Shown: one piece after another, positions 25,739 through 38,330 of the stretch | Position numbering within the stretch: position 1 is the first letter of the stretch | Layout: each line of letters opens with the position of its first letter | Assembly: GCF_032854445.1 (NCBI RefSeq) | Contig: NC_088300.1 | Coordinates: 52,302,984-52,366,983 of the forward strand | DNA from: Liolophura sinensis | Lineage: Eukaryota; Mollusca; Polyplacophora; Chitonida; Chitonidae | Direction: 5' to 3' | Length of the DNA stretch: 64,000 bases | The notes under the pieces: generated by a model | Seen by the model: only the letters and a program-made list of their open reading frames with translations | Told to the model about the DNA's origin: nothing | Database searches by the model: none | Translations under genes and position numbers: made by a program

Positions 25739-27066
25739 CCATACATGTACAGCCATAGGCATCCATGTATAGCCATAGGCATATAGTACATGTAAAACCA
25801 TAAGCTAGAATACATGTACAACCATAGGCATCCATGTAAAGCCATAGGCATACATGTACAACCATAGGCATCCATGTACAGCCATAGGCATATAGTACAT
25901 GTAAAACCATAAGCTAGAATACATGTACAACCATAGGCATCCATGTAAAGCCATAGGCATACATGTACAGCCATAGGCATCCATGTACAGCCATAGGCAT
26001 ATAGTACATGTAAAACCATAAGCTAGAATACATGTACAACCATAGGCATCCATGTAAAGCCATAGGTATCCATGTACAACCATAGGCATCCATGTACAAC
26101 CATAGGCATCCATGCACATCCATAGGCATACATGTACAGCCATAGGCATCCATGTACAACCATAGGCATACAGTACATGTACAACGATACGCTAGAATAC
26201 ATGTACAACCATAGGCATCCATGTAAAGCCGTAGGCATCCATGTACATCCATGGGCATCCGTGTACAACCATAGGCATCCATGTACAGCCATAGGCATCC
26301 ATGTACAGCCATAGGCATCCATGTACAGCCATAGGCATCCATGCACAGCCATAGGCATACATGCACAACCATAGGCATCCATGTACAACCATAGGCATAC
26401 ATGTACAGCCATAGGCATACATGTACATCCACAGGTATCCATGTACAGCCATAAGCATACATGTGCCACCATAGGCATCCATGTACAACTATAGGCATCC
26501 ATGTACAACCATAGGCATTCATGTACAACCATACGCATACATGTACAACCACAGGCATCCATGTACAGCTAGGGGCATCCATGTACAGCGACAGGCATCA
26601 TGTACAGCAACAGGCATACATGTACAGCCACAGGCATACATGCACAACCACAGGCATACACGTACAACCACAGGCATCCATGTACAACCATAGGCATCCA
26701 TGTACAACCATAGGCATCCATGTACAACCATAGGCATACATGTACAACTATAGGCATCCATGTACAACTATAGGCATCCATGTACAGCCATAGGCACCCA
26801 TGTACAACCACAGGCATACATGCACAGCCACAGGCATACATGTACAACCAAAGGCATACATGTACAACCATAGGCATCCATGTACAACCATAGGCATCCA
26901 TGTACAGCCATAGGCATCCATGTAAAATCAAAGGCATACATGTACAGCCACAGGCATACATGTACAACCACAGGCATCCATGTACAACCATAGGCATCCA
27001 TGTACAATCACAGGCATCCATGTACAGCCACAGGCATACATGTACAGCCATAGGCACACATGTGCG
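25739..27066. repeat. 20-bp minisatellite, about 66 units, with a 109-bp higher-order repeat
   Basis: The unit is CCATAGGCATCCATGTACAA (variants ATACATG, CACAGG, AGCC). Because 20 is not a multiple of 3 and the unit lacks stops, long frames of about 20-residue periodic Met/Tyr/Cys/Trp-rich peptide run in several frames on both strands. I do not regard these as genes. At the left end a 109-bp block containing CATATAGTACATGTAAAACC recurs at 25781, 25890 and 25999, so there is a second level of organisation. A related variant follows at about 26168. Confidence 0.97.
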
Positions 27067-28117
27067 TACAGACGACATGCGGTCTTTTCAGAATGTCAAG
27101 GCCAGGCAATCATTGATTATTGTCCAAAAACTTGTTTGAAATCATGTATGTGTATGACCAACTCCCCCTGGAGCCACAAGCTGTTGACTCAGGTACTGCT
27201 GTGAGTATTGACAGAATAACCTTAATGCCTTAATCCATTGATGATACAATGTGCATGTATGTATGGCTTGGTGTTATACGTCATACTTAACAATTTTTCA
27301 GTCAATAAATATTTCTTCAGATAATTTTTTTTACTCATACTACTGTATTGTAGCCATCTGTATATATAAAAAACACTTCACAACTGTAACTGTGATTAAA
27401 GTTGTACTCAAGAATTTTTCATTCATGTGATGGGGGTCAGGCTTACAGTTTATAGTTGGGTTGATATCAATCAATCAAAAAGATTTCACCTTAGTTAATA
27501 ATTATATGTTCAAACCAACTGTAGGGTCTACTCTGGTGAACTACACAGACAGCCTAGTGCAATCAGTAAGGCAGCTGACACACAGCCAGATTTTTGCACC
27601 TCTGACCTTGATATGTCAGTAGGGCCGCACCGCATCGCCTCCCTTGAAATCACTTTCCCACTTAAATAGCGCTTTTTTAAGAGCAAGCTGTGGTCAGGTG
27701 AAACATTCGAAAATGGTAAATTGCCAGTTTTGAAGTTAACAGGTTAAAGTGGCATAAACTAGATGGAGACCTATCTTGAAGACAAATTTTAATTTTGTAA
27801 AGCCATTTGGAAAGAATAAACGTTTTAAGCCATTTGAAGGAAATTTAAAAATTTCCCAACAAAAGGCATGTACTCGTACAACCAACAACAGACAGCTTCC
27901 GCAAACTCTGGTATGCAAACTCAACTTAAGCTGAAAAAAATCTACCTCATTTAACATCTCTTGTCAATCCTCTGTCTCACAGTGCATGACTGATGTCACG
28001 TATTTCTACATTCTATTACCTAGAAAACAGTATAGCAACTTCGTGACAAACCTTATACATAATGCATGCTACAAAACCCTAGGTCCCACTTCTCGGAGTT
28101 TCGTGTCACAAAAACTA

Positions 28118-28178
28118 AAACTAATCTTGCGATACATCACAACTGCTATTGCATAGTAAGGGAGGTAATTCAGAGCCA
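28118..28178 (+). repeat. Dispersed repeat containing AAGGGAGGTAATTCAGAG
   Basis: About 60 bp from CTAATCTTG through AAGGGAGGTAATTCAGAG. It is related in inverted orientation to 35199-35256; the final 18 bp are identical and the rest is diverged. This suggests a short interspersed family. Confidence 0.65.
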
Positions 28179-28419
28179 TATTGGGTTGACATGTTGAGGA
28201 AAAAACACCACACAAATGTATATATTAGCACACTGCAAATATAACATAGACAGATTAGAACATGTCTCTAAGAGGAAAATGTTCATTTTAAAAATATCAT
28301 AATGCAGTATTGTCCATCTTGAGATATGGCCATAAAATCAGTATACAGCTGAAATAACAGTTCAATCAATGAAACTGCCACAGTACATGTATACTGTACA
28401 TGTAGCTATATAGTGAATA

Positions 28420-28503
28420 TTTACTTATTTCTTTGATTGGTGTTTTACGCCGTACTCAAGAATATTTCACTTATACGAAGGTGGCCAGCATTATGGTGTG
28501 AGG
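28420..28503 (-). mobile_element. SINE 3' end, 84 bp, with 16-bp target-site duplication
   Basis: On the minus strand it has the family 3' part (CATAATGCTGGCCACCTTCG, AAATATTCTTGAGTACGGCG, AAACACCAATCAAAGAAATA). It is flanked by perfect direct repeats AGCTATATAGTGAATA at 28404-28419 and 28504-28519. This is a complete, heavily 5'-truncated retrotransposition event and gives precise borders for the family's 3' end. Confidence 0.93.
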
Positions 28504-29937
28504 AGCTATATAGTGAATACATTGGCCTCGAATGTTGTAATAATTCAGATATGTATGTACAGGTATTTTACTAGTTTTTGATTACTGTACTGTAATCAAC
28601 GTTGCTATAAACTCTGAAAATATGATCACTACAATACCAATGTCAACAGTGAGAATACCATATCATTGGTACATGTAACTCAAAACACTATGACCAGTCA
28701 AAGAACTGATATACATTGACCTATCTCATTTAACTCCTGATTATTTAAAATTAAATCAGTATTCACATGGTCTGCGAACGCTACTGTTTACAGATCACGG
28801 GGATTATCTCAGCTTTTATCTAATGTACTTGTTCAGACTCGCAATAACTTGTATTGAACTACACATCTGGCTGTATCCCTGGTCATAATTGAAAATTTGC
28901 ATACTATTTACTGATACTTGATTTTTTGATTGTTTAATGCCATATCTCGAGATCTGCTTGTTTAGAATCATTTCACAACTGAGTTAAAAGCATGAACACA
29001 TAACGATGCACGATCAACCATGCATGCGTCGTTGACTACCGACTGTCCCCAAGGTTATTTAATCAACAGAGAGAGCAGGGTAACTGGATACTGTCCACGC
29101 TCTCCTCTCATACCATATTAACATTCCAGGTTACATTCTAACATGCTATAAGCATGTATACATATGATTCTTGAATAAATATTTTAATGCTTGTCCCAAT
29201 CCTCATTCATATGGATACCCTCACCTTAATAAATTAATTACACACAAAATTAAGAACAATCCAAATCCTGCACGAGTGAAGTGAAAAACAGATTACTGCA
29301 GTTAACATGTATACTAAAGTATGGTAATTCATCATTGGTGAATCTATACATAATGTATATGAAGAGGCATGGATTATACATGTAGATACCAATATCCTCT
29401 CTCTTGAATATTACTCAATATGCAAATGTGACATCTGAAAATCAATCACGATACTGCGGTGAAGTACAGGCACCCGTACATTCTCAGCGTCGAGAAGAAC
29501 TGACATAGTGCAGCTCAGATGGATATCTTTGAGAACAAGGAAAGATCTTTCTATGAGAACTTAAATGATTACCCGTCTTGTTGTCTGGATTAAAGCATGG
29601 AACTCAACAAATATACATGTATATTGATATACATATATACATTTATATAACCCTGTGCTTCTGATCCCTTTGTCTGCCTGTTATACTTTATTGGAGTCAA
29701 AAGTTCCAATAGTTTAAACAGATCCATTCAAAATGACATCTGTTAAAATGAATGGTCATAAAAAGTCTTCCATAATAAGCTAATTTCTTGCTTTATGGTA
29801 AAAGTTGACGTAAGATCTGAGTCAAAGCTGTTTTTTCCTTAGGTCTTCATAGCAAATAAATCAAAAATAACAAACAAACTGGGAACAAACGCATTTAAAC
29901 ATGATGATCATCATTAATTAAAGTACATGTACAAGAA

Positions 29938-30184
29938 GGCATTTGGCAAAGTGGTTAGAGTGCTAGTGCAACACAATGCCTTAGGATCCTCTCACCAATG
30001 TGGTTGCTGTGAGTTCAAGTCCAGCTCATGGTCCTATGTACATCTATGAAGGTTTGCCAGAAACCTGCGGATGGTTCATAGTCATGGGTTTCCCATGGGC
30101 TCTGCCTGGTTTTCTTCTTCCATATCATTGTGTAATGAAATATTCTTTAGCACTGCGTAAAACACCATTCAAATAAATAAATAT
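29938..30184 (+). mobile_element. tRNA-derived SINE, near full length
   Basis: It opens with an A-box-like TTTGGCAAAGTGGTTAGAGT, then has GTGAGTTCAAGTCC as the B box. The family body (GGAAACCTGCGGATGG-like, GGGCTCTGCCTGG) follows, with CTGCGTAAAACACC and an AAATAAATAAAT tail. It is more diverged than the copy at 39565 and no clear target duplication is seen. Confidence 0.87.
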
Positions 30185-33100
30185 ATAATGAACTAGAGGG
30201 CAGTTAATTTGCTACTCGCAGCTAACAGGAGAGGCAGCAAGTGTAGTGAGTGATGGCACAGTAAGTACCATCACATTAGGGCTTACCCAGTGAGACTTAC
30301 CTCAGAAGTGTGCTAACATTGTCCAAATGTGCCTGGTCATGACCCAGTCACATCCCCTGTTCAGCTGTATCCACTTAACCAACAAATAATGGCACATGCA
30401 TGTTTTAAAGTGCCATTGGCATGCTTTTTAGAATATCAAAACAACATCATCTGATGAAATCTAAAACTAACATATTATGCATACATGAGATGTATATTGT
30501 TTTTGCTTTAATAAGTGGCATCTGTAATGGGTTTATATGAGAAGCCATCTTGTTGAGCTTGAAGGTCTGTACAGCATGCTATGGTACGTCACTCTATACA
30601 TTTCTCGACTGAGACTTGAGTACGAAGTCAGGGTGTTCATACTTACATCCTATTTTAGACTACAAATGCATATTGTCTGTGAGTTTTTTTTCTTTAATAT
30701 ATTTTTTTTTATTTATTTTACTTATGTGAATTTGTGCATGGCTCACTGTGTGTGATAAATCAAAAGGTGAACGGTTTGGTAGTACTTATAATTGGTCCTT
30801 ATTTTTATTACAGTAGAGTTGACTAACTGTAAATATGAACCTACCAAGTACATGCAGCATATCTCTGATCTCAATTTTGTCAGAAAAAAAAAAACAAAAA
30901 AGAAATTTTCTGAATTTGGACACCTGAATCCTGTCACTCAACAGAGGAAGCAACAGTTTATGACAGCATTCTGATACACTGGGTGAGTCCCAGGCAAACT
31001 ATTACAAACCTTTGAATTACTATGAGATGAATGCGTCAATGTTCGCCAACTTTACACCTTCAGCCACACAGAATCCTAGCCTCTAGTATCTCAGATGCTA
31101 TGTAAAATGTTCCCATATGGTACATCAATGCCACATGCATCTGTTTTGCCTTAAGCAGGTTACATGTATAGAATCAAAGTAATAAATGACACAGTGCCCA
31201 GGATCATCTGCGGGAGGACACTCAAACTCGAACAATTCAAAAAAAATAACCCCCCAAAAAGGCCAAACATGATGTACATCTAAATACATGCGTTTTCCAA
31301 CAAAGAATGCTTTTCTTGTTAAAAATTGCTTCATACTGATCCCTTATCCCAATTAAAATATATCGCATAGGCAAATAAACTGAGCTTTAATGTATTACTG
31401 TATTAAACCTAAAGTCTACCTTTTGTCTGATCGATTCATGCATTCACCTGTTCTAGGTCCACTTTTTGTAAACTTTAATTACTCTCTTAGCAAAAAAACT
31501 GGAGTGTTACCATCAAAATTATCATTAAGCCTTTATGTGCTGTTGAAAGTGCATTCTGACTGGCCAAACTTTAGGTGAAAAACAGTATTATACTATATTA
31601 CCTGTACTCTGTGGAATTAATTTATTGGTTTAACATTAAAATGTGTCTATTGTATAAGCAAAAAGTGTAAGAATATTTAGAGAAGAAAAAACCACATGTA
31701 CACATACACGTTCATGTGTATATAAATTAACATGTAATTCTGACTTTTCCACTTTACCTTCCTTAATAACATAACTGTTAGCCTTACCTCCATACCTGCG
31801 GGTGGACGGTACAGCATCTTCTAGACAATATGTGCACATGTATACAGAAGTACACAGTTTCTGAGTGAAAGAAAGAAATACTGGATGCTGAGAGTTCAAT
31901 GTGGAACATGGGATCTGATGCAGAATGCCGATGGGCTGTGCTGAAGGGTCTTCGCTGTGACCATGTTAACAATGAGCACAACTCCACAGGTAGTCTACTG
32001 TTTCAAGTCAATCTGCCAGGTAGGCGAATCTTATGATCCACAGCTGGTTATAACCTATAAGGTGTACATTATCATTTATGGATCTACCAGCAGCTGTGTC
32101 ACACAGGCTACAGGTATCGAGTCCTGTGAGGGACCTGAGGTCTGGACCCCTTATTGGTCTGTACCCTCAGCCAGTGACAGATGGACACAGTGGGTGGTCC
32201 TTAGCAAGTCTCTACAACCTCCCACTATACCTTTCCCTTTTCCACTGCGTCTGTCACCAACATGGTGTTAAACTGCAAAATTTAAATTTATTTGCTATTA
32301 AATTTGCCCACTAAGTTCTAAATTTAATAGCATAAATCACCACGTAGCCTACGTGTACACGTATCAGCTACGATGACATGACTGGACACAAATCAATACT
32401 TAGCTTCAATGTGCGTTCATACTTAAATCATGTTTATACACCACACAACACTTACCTCTGACATAAAACTTTGTAATAAGCTCTAGATATGGCTTGCAGC
32501 AGGCACTATGTTCATGGTTTCAAACATCTGTCCCTCACAGATTTTACCACATACATTTTAAACATACCTTCATCTACATCAACAATTATTGAACAGCTGA
32601 CTTGTGCATTACATCATGCATTTCTTAATAGTCCGTGTACATGTACAACTGCACACTGGGTTCCAGGTAACACAGCACTAGTATTGTATAGTAGCCAAAG
32701 CTACGGATATTTCATTTGAGATGTGTAAACAATATAGGGTTACTGTTTGGTTTAAAGCTACACCATGACTACTGTTATTATGGTCTCCATTTGCCTCAAC
32801 AACAGACAACCAATGTCACACAATTTATAAGGGTACCAAGAGGTCAGCAGAAACAGAAGAATACTGGAGTGGTAGGGAATATACAGCTAGGCCCCAGTAA
32901 CCTTATTCTTGACAAGCAGACATAACTGCATCGTAACCTTTGATGACCTGAAAACGTAAACACTTTACTCATAAATGCAACTGAAACCAGTAGGCCTGTA
33001 CAAGTAAGTGACTGTGCTCTGTAGGTTGAATGGTCTGCCAATGCTCTGGCATTTACTAGTCCATGTGGAGATTAACTCAGTTTGTAGAGTTTAAATCATA

Positions 33101-33248
33101 CATGAGGTGACGTCCTCTTCAAAAGGATGTAAATAGCTTCCTGGTACTGCTGTTGTGGCAGTAAGGCATTCAGGACTGTTGACGTGATCTTACATGAAGT
33201 TTTATATGGATAATAAGAATCAGAGCCTGGAAAAAAGGACTGCCATTC

Positions 33249-33477
33249 TCTGGGCACCAGACTACCCTACTCGCTTTAAGTCGAAACAGCAGAAGGTAAA
33301 CTTGAGCAGACAGATCAATTTTCACTAGGCACTTGACTACCTGATTGGCTTTAAGTCGAAACAGCAGAAGGTAAACTTGAGCCGACAGATCAATTTTCCA
33401 CTAGGCACTTGACTACCTGATTGGCTTTAAGTCCAAACAGAAGAAGCTAAACTTGAGCAGACAGATCAATTTTCCAA
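33249..33477. repeat. 75/76-bp tandem repeat, three copies
   Basis: CTTTAAGTC(G/C)AAACAG occurs at 33274, 33349 and 33425, and each copy runs through AAACTTGAGCAGACAGATCA to the next. The copies are more than 90% alike by eye, so this is a recent expansion. Confidence 0.93.
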
Positions 33478-33796
33478 CATACAATAATTTCAGGTTTATA
33501 TTTTAGGAATACATGTACTTCTCAAAATATGGCATATAACTGATGATTTTGTAATTCAGTCCCATACATGAAATATCAGGCAGGTAATTTTCACTTCAAT
33601 GTTTGCTTTACTGACTTAACTGTTGTGTCAAAACTGTTTACAGTAAAGCTTTGCTTGAAACCAAGGGAGTCGTACACGTACAACTTACAAGTGTGTCCAT
33701 TTGGAAATGAGTCTGTAACCGGTATATGGATTGGACATTTCCATCTATTGACAGTTCCCTGTAAGGCATCTCTCCCCTATGGAACAACCCCCTCCA

Positions 33797-34236
33797 ACAT
33801 TTCCCAATGGACATTTCCCCTATCTGGACAATCCTCCACATGGACATCCCCCCCCCCCCATATGGACAATCCCCAACATGGACATTTCCCTCATATGGAC
33901 AATACCCACATGGCCATTTTCCCCCATATGGACAATCCCCCACATGGACATTTCACCATATGGATAATTCCCCCATATGGACATTTTCCCCCATATGGAC
34001 ATTTTCCCCCACATGGACATCTTCCCCCATATGGACAACCCCCCACATGGACATTTCCCCCATATGGACAATCCCCCACATGGACATTTCCCCCAAATGA
34101 ACAATCCCCCAAATGGACATTTCCCCATGTGGATAATTCCACTAGGACATTTCCCCTATGGACATTTCCCCCAAATGGACAACCCCTCACATGGACATTT
34201 CCCCCAAATGGATAATTCCACTAGGACATTTCCCCT
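33797..34236. repeat. 17-bp minisatellite (CCCCCATATGGACAATC type)
   Basis: Alternating units CCCCCATATGGACAATC and CCCCACATGGACATTTC give a 17/34-bp hierarchy with variable C-run length. One plus-strand frame (33568-34215, His/Met/Asp/Pro/Phe repeats) and several minus-strand frames (Gly/Pro/Trp repeats) stay open through it. The same happens in other frames, which argues against coding. The strand asymmetry (C-rich on plus) is strong. Confidence 0.95.
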
Positions 34237-35198
34237 TATAAATATTACCAAATATAAATTCGTTTTATAAATGTAATCTTGAGGCTTATGCATGACTGTT
34301 GATTTCACTGTCTTATAAAAATTCGACTGTAACTGGTATTAGTGACACTGAGAAAGACTGGATACTACCACTATTGGGGATTAAAAACGAAGACTAGCTT
34401 TTGATCATCCCAACAAGCCGACCACTTCATGAGATGGTAGCATACTAATTATGACATTTACACCATGTTACTCACATTATTAATTAAGTTGTTTAGCCTA
34501 TCTTTTTTGCCATGAATTTTATGTTGTGCAAATATGTGATGCATGGAATACATGTTTATTAGCGGGGAATACTTCAATATGTCCAATGGGAAAAGATGGA
34601 ATTGACCATCAGGAGAGAGGATAGACCTTGCACACAAAACAGCCTGCTGACAAGTGGACACAGTGAAGTAAACCAGCACTGCTAAACCATAACATCTAGA
34701 GTGACAAGAGCCTGAGTACAGAATCAACAGATGCCAGATTTCATCTGTGCCACATGTGTAGTCAAACCACCCTACATGCAGCTTTAACACAGGATGTTGT
34801 TCTAACAAATATTTCCTCATAACCTAACAAAATTGCCTGCTGCAGGAGTGGGGGAAGAGAGTACTTCCTCTGCATTTCCTCTTAACTTTTAACAGAGCAG
34901 ACCTCAGTGTTCTCCACCCAGCCAACAACACCTTATATGTAGACATGCCATGAACATTATATGTAGTTAACAAAGGTATAAAGAAAGAAACTCTTGCATC
35001 AAGTCACAGCCAAAAAGCTCAGCTGTCAATAATATATCAATACATGGTGTAATTTTTTCAGAGACGGTATATATGTTGTTCAGAGTTCAGGAACATGCAA
35101 GAATTTTCATAACCATGCAAAAACCTTTTTTGGTTTTATTTTATATGGTTCCAATCAACGGTTTTGCATGTGTGCACTAAGTAACGGCAAAAGGCCGC

Positions 35199-35256
35199 CT
35201 CTGAATTACCTCCCTTGTCACACAACATCAGTTATGACATAACACAAGATTAGCTT
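35199..35256 (-). repeat. Dispersed repeat, inverted relative of 28118-28178
   Basis: On the minus strand it reads CTAATCTTGTG...AAGGGAGGTAATTCAGAG. The last 18 bases are identical to the plus-strand copy at 28 kb. Confidence 0.65.
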
Positions 35257-35424
35257 TCAGGTGTTAAACTACGACCATTGGATATCGCCTGCCGAAGTTT
35301 GCAGTATGAATGTTTTATCACAAAAATACCAACTCTATTCTAGACATGAAACTGAAAAACATGACATCAGCCATTCAGAGTCGCAGAAATGTTCAGAGAT
35401 CAGACTTACATGTCTGACCCACAT

Positions 35425-35634
35425 GGCCCCAGGAGCCAATGCGGTCACTTTGAGTCCAGCTCATGCTGGTTTAATCTTTGGCCATACGTGGGAAGGTCTG
35501 CCAGCAACCTGCAGATGGTCGTGGGTTTCCCCTGGACTTCATCCACCATGATGCTGGCCGTCGTCGTATAAGTGAAATATTCTTGAGTGCAGCGTAAAAC
35601 ACCAATCAAACAAATAAATAAATAAACAAATAAA
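35425..35634 (+). mobile_element. SINE, 5'-truncated
   Basis: It begins inside the tRNA-like head (CCAGGAGCCAATGCGGTCAC), then GAGTCCAGCTCATGCTGG and GGAAGGTCTGCCAGCAACCT. It ends with TATAAGTGAAATATTCTTGA and GTAAAACACCAATCAAAC plus AAATAAATAAATAAAC. Sequence quality is high, so the copy is relatively young. Confidence 0.9.
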
Positions 35635-36462
35635 GTCAGTGATTTGCAGTTTGAAGATTTTAATTTCCCCCACTTGGCTTAAAAAATTATTTACAGTTCA
35701 TAATGAGCTTTTCAAATTCTTTTACAAAAATAAAATCTGCTTAAAATGTAAAACTTCTATTAGTTTGTAATGCGTTAACTTCGAAAATCTCCATTAGTCA
35801 TATCAGACGTCCCACCTAACCACAGCTTGATGGTCAAAATGTGCAATTTAAATGGGAGAGTAACCTCAATTTAAAAAAAATACAGCACACAGTATTAGTA
35901 TACCACATAAAGGTAACACAACACTATATAGGTCATACATATGAAGCCAAAAAAACCTATATATACTATGAACTCGTATATTATAACTGAAAGTAATCAA
36001 TAAATGTGTTCAATATTTTGCACAGCTGGTGACAACAAGCAACAATTTCAAAATTATATTGATCGTCCTCATAAACAATATTCATCGAAAAGTAGCATAA
36101 AATAAAGAGTGTGGTTTTTTAAAAAAATGAAAAGAAAAGTATGCCGAAATAAATAAAAAAAATAAAAAAAGAAAAGAAAAATTCAATTAGGCATATTTAA
36201 TATATACTTTAATAGCCCATATTCATATTTTCTGTCAGGGCTTGAGAATATTTGGCAATGATGTCATCGGTGAGCATACTTGAAATGCAGGACCAGCCTA
36301 GCACACTCCATTTGAGCTCTTCCCCCAACAAAGTTGTTTTGACAGCTATCATTATTGACGTCACCAAAGCAGGCTGACTACTGGGGCGTAGGAAAACTGT
36401 ACTTAAAGTCATTTTTTACACCCCGAGAAAAATGCTGACAAGCTTTTTGTAATTTCATATGT

Positions 36463-36651
36463 TACTGTAATTCTTCAACCTTTTTCGCAAATTTGCAAGG
36501 TGTTTATTCATGCATATTCTGAAGGAATTTTCCTGTGATGAAGCCCTGAAACTGACCAATCCAACCAATGTAGTTTTGTCTTGACAAAAATGTGCAAAAA
36601 TTGCACTGAAAGTTGCTCTATCAAACGTAAAAAGGTTGAGGAATAAGGGTA
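36463..36651 (+). mobile_element. MITE with imperfect terminal inverted repeats, TA-flanked
   Basis: The left end is TACTGTAATTCTTCAACCTT; the right end, read in reverse complement, is TACCCTTATTCCTCAACCTT (16 of 20 positions match). Length is 189 bp. Both ends sit on TA, the target dinucleotide of Tc1/mariner-type transposases. There is no internal coding capacity, so it would have moved only with a transposase supplied in trans. Confidence 0.85.
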
Positions 36652-37369
36652 GGCCACACCCTAAAACTGAGATTAAAAAATTAAAACCAAACATTTCATG
36701 TATTCTTTAATTACTGCATTTCATGTACATGTGTAACTTGATATATGAGGTACATGTACACAGCTTGTAGTTTTAAAGATAATGAACTATGTGTACCTCA
36801 AATGATAAACAAATTTATCACTTCCATAAATTCTAATCACTCCTCAGAACTTTATAATGATCATAAGTCCATGCTTAAAGTGTTCGTCATAAGAAAGTCG
36901 TTATATGTACATGTACCTCGGAAGTCGGTCATGCCCTGTGCGTTGCCATGCTGTTGCTGTGTGGGATGGGGGCTGATAATGAAACTGATAACGTACACCT
37001 TAGTAGTGGCCTCGTACTTCAACTTGGCTCATGACTTTTGATCCAACTGATATTGAGCAGATAACAACTGCAAAATGAACTCTCTTCAGGACATTGTTGC
37101 AATAACTGACCTTTTCTATGAGTATTTTAAAAATATTTTTTGTGCTTGCCGTATTGCAAGGTCGTCGTTTTGCTAATACACTTTATTACATAACTACCAG
37201 CTAGACATCAGTGACGAGGGCCGTATTTAGAACCATTTTAGTTCTGGTTCCTAAACTGTTTGGGCCCCAAACTGCATGTAATCAAGCTGTATTAAAACTA
37301 ACAAGTACATGTAAATATGATGGTTTACGAATAAAACATTTTCACACAAATCGTTGCCTTTCCTATAAA

Positions 37370-37542
37370 AATTTCTTGATGCATGTTGTCACAATGTCAC
37401 CTTTAAAATTTGGGGTCAGAACCTTCAATTTTTTTCTAGATTTGGCCCTGGTAACCATGGTGCATGAAAGTTTGTTGAAGGCCATAATTTCTAGATTTGG
37501 CCCTGGTAACCATGGTGCATGAAAGTTTGTTGAAGGCCATAA
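37370..37542. repeat. Dispersed repeat followed by a perfect 55-bp tandem duplication
   Basis: Positions 37370-37448 resemble 267-340 (TTCTTGATGC...GTCACNNTGTCACC...TCAGAACCTTNAAT...TTTTCTAGAT-TGGCCCT). Directly overlapping, a 55-bp unit from TTTCTAGATTTGGCCCTGGT to AAGGCCATAA is present twice without a mismatch (37433-37487, 37488-37542). Confidence 0.85.
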
Positions 37543-38244
37543 CAATGCCAACAGAGAATAATGCCCATGTTTCTGTGGGATTTTCCAGATTACTATGCAA
37601 TAACATGTAGGTCCCTTAACTGAAGAACCAGACCACGAAAAAAAAAAAAGCAAAAACCAGTCTAGCGATATTGGTAGCCTGAAAAAGCTTTTCCGTTTTA
37701 CTTATCTTTAAATGATAAGTGTCAGTGGTGATTGATTTTACTGATATGCATTCTTTGTTCAAAGACTCAATCTGCCAGGGTCTGGAATGTAACTATAACT
37801 ATAATTTTTTTTGGAAAAATCTGTCATGGTCAAATAGGCAATGTAGGTTCAGTTGCGATCACATAAGGCCATCATTAAAAAAAAATTCTGTTGAGGCTAA
37901 CATAACCCTATCAGGGCTCATGGGTCAATAGGTAAAAGTTTTTCCGACTATTATATCAGAGATAGGGGAATGGAAAAGAAATAAACGCTGAGAGAAAAAT
38001 AAAGAAGAAAAATTCCATCAAAAGCCATTCAAAAACTTTGAAGTGGCTAAACTGGAGATTTTTGGCATAAAATTCATATTCGGTAATAAAATAGAATTTT
38101 CTCTGTTTACTAAAAAACGTCAACTTATTGCCTTTCAGTAAATATCACTTTGACATGTAATGGATATATAGTATTAAAATGATTTGGAATTTGAGCTATT
38201 ATGTCATCCACTTCATAAATTTTAAAATCTTAATTATTACTCCC

Positions 38245-38330
38245 ACGTTCTTCCCACCATAATGCTCTCCTCTGTCTTGTACGTTAAATATTTTTGGGTA
38301 CAGCATAAAATACCAATAAAATGTATACAT
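38245..38330 (+). mobile_element. Decayed SINE 3' fragment
   Basis: The order CCACCATAATGCTCTCCTCT, AAATATTTTTGGGTACAGCA, AAAATACCAATAAAAT follows the SINE 3' region with many substitutions, so it is an old copy. Confidence 0.65.

Larger units (their letters stand above)
27067..33248. other. Intergenic sequence with SINE copies
   Basis: No coding exon is recognised. The region contains the SINE insertions at 28420-28503 and 29938-30184, and an inverted-orientation relative of the repeat at 35199-35256 (28118-28178). The remainder is AT-rich with short random frames. Confidence 0.55.

Noticed and set aside
25702-27078. Several long open frames on both strands (up to 222 codons)
   Set aside because: They are a by-product of a stop-free 20-bp repeat read in successive frames; many overlapping frames are open at once and the peptide is purely periodic.
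34458-34820. 120-codon minus-strand open frame
   Set aside because: No recognisable family, composition like translated noncoding DNA, no splice signals in register.
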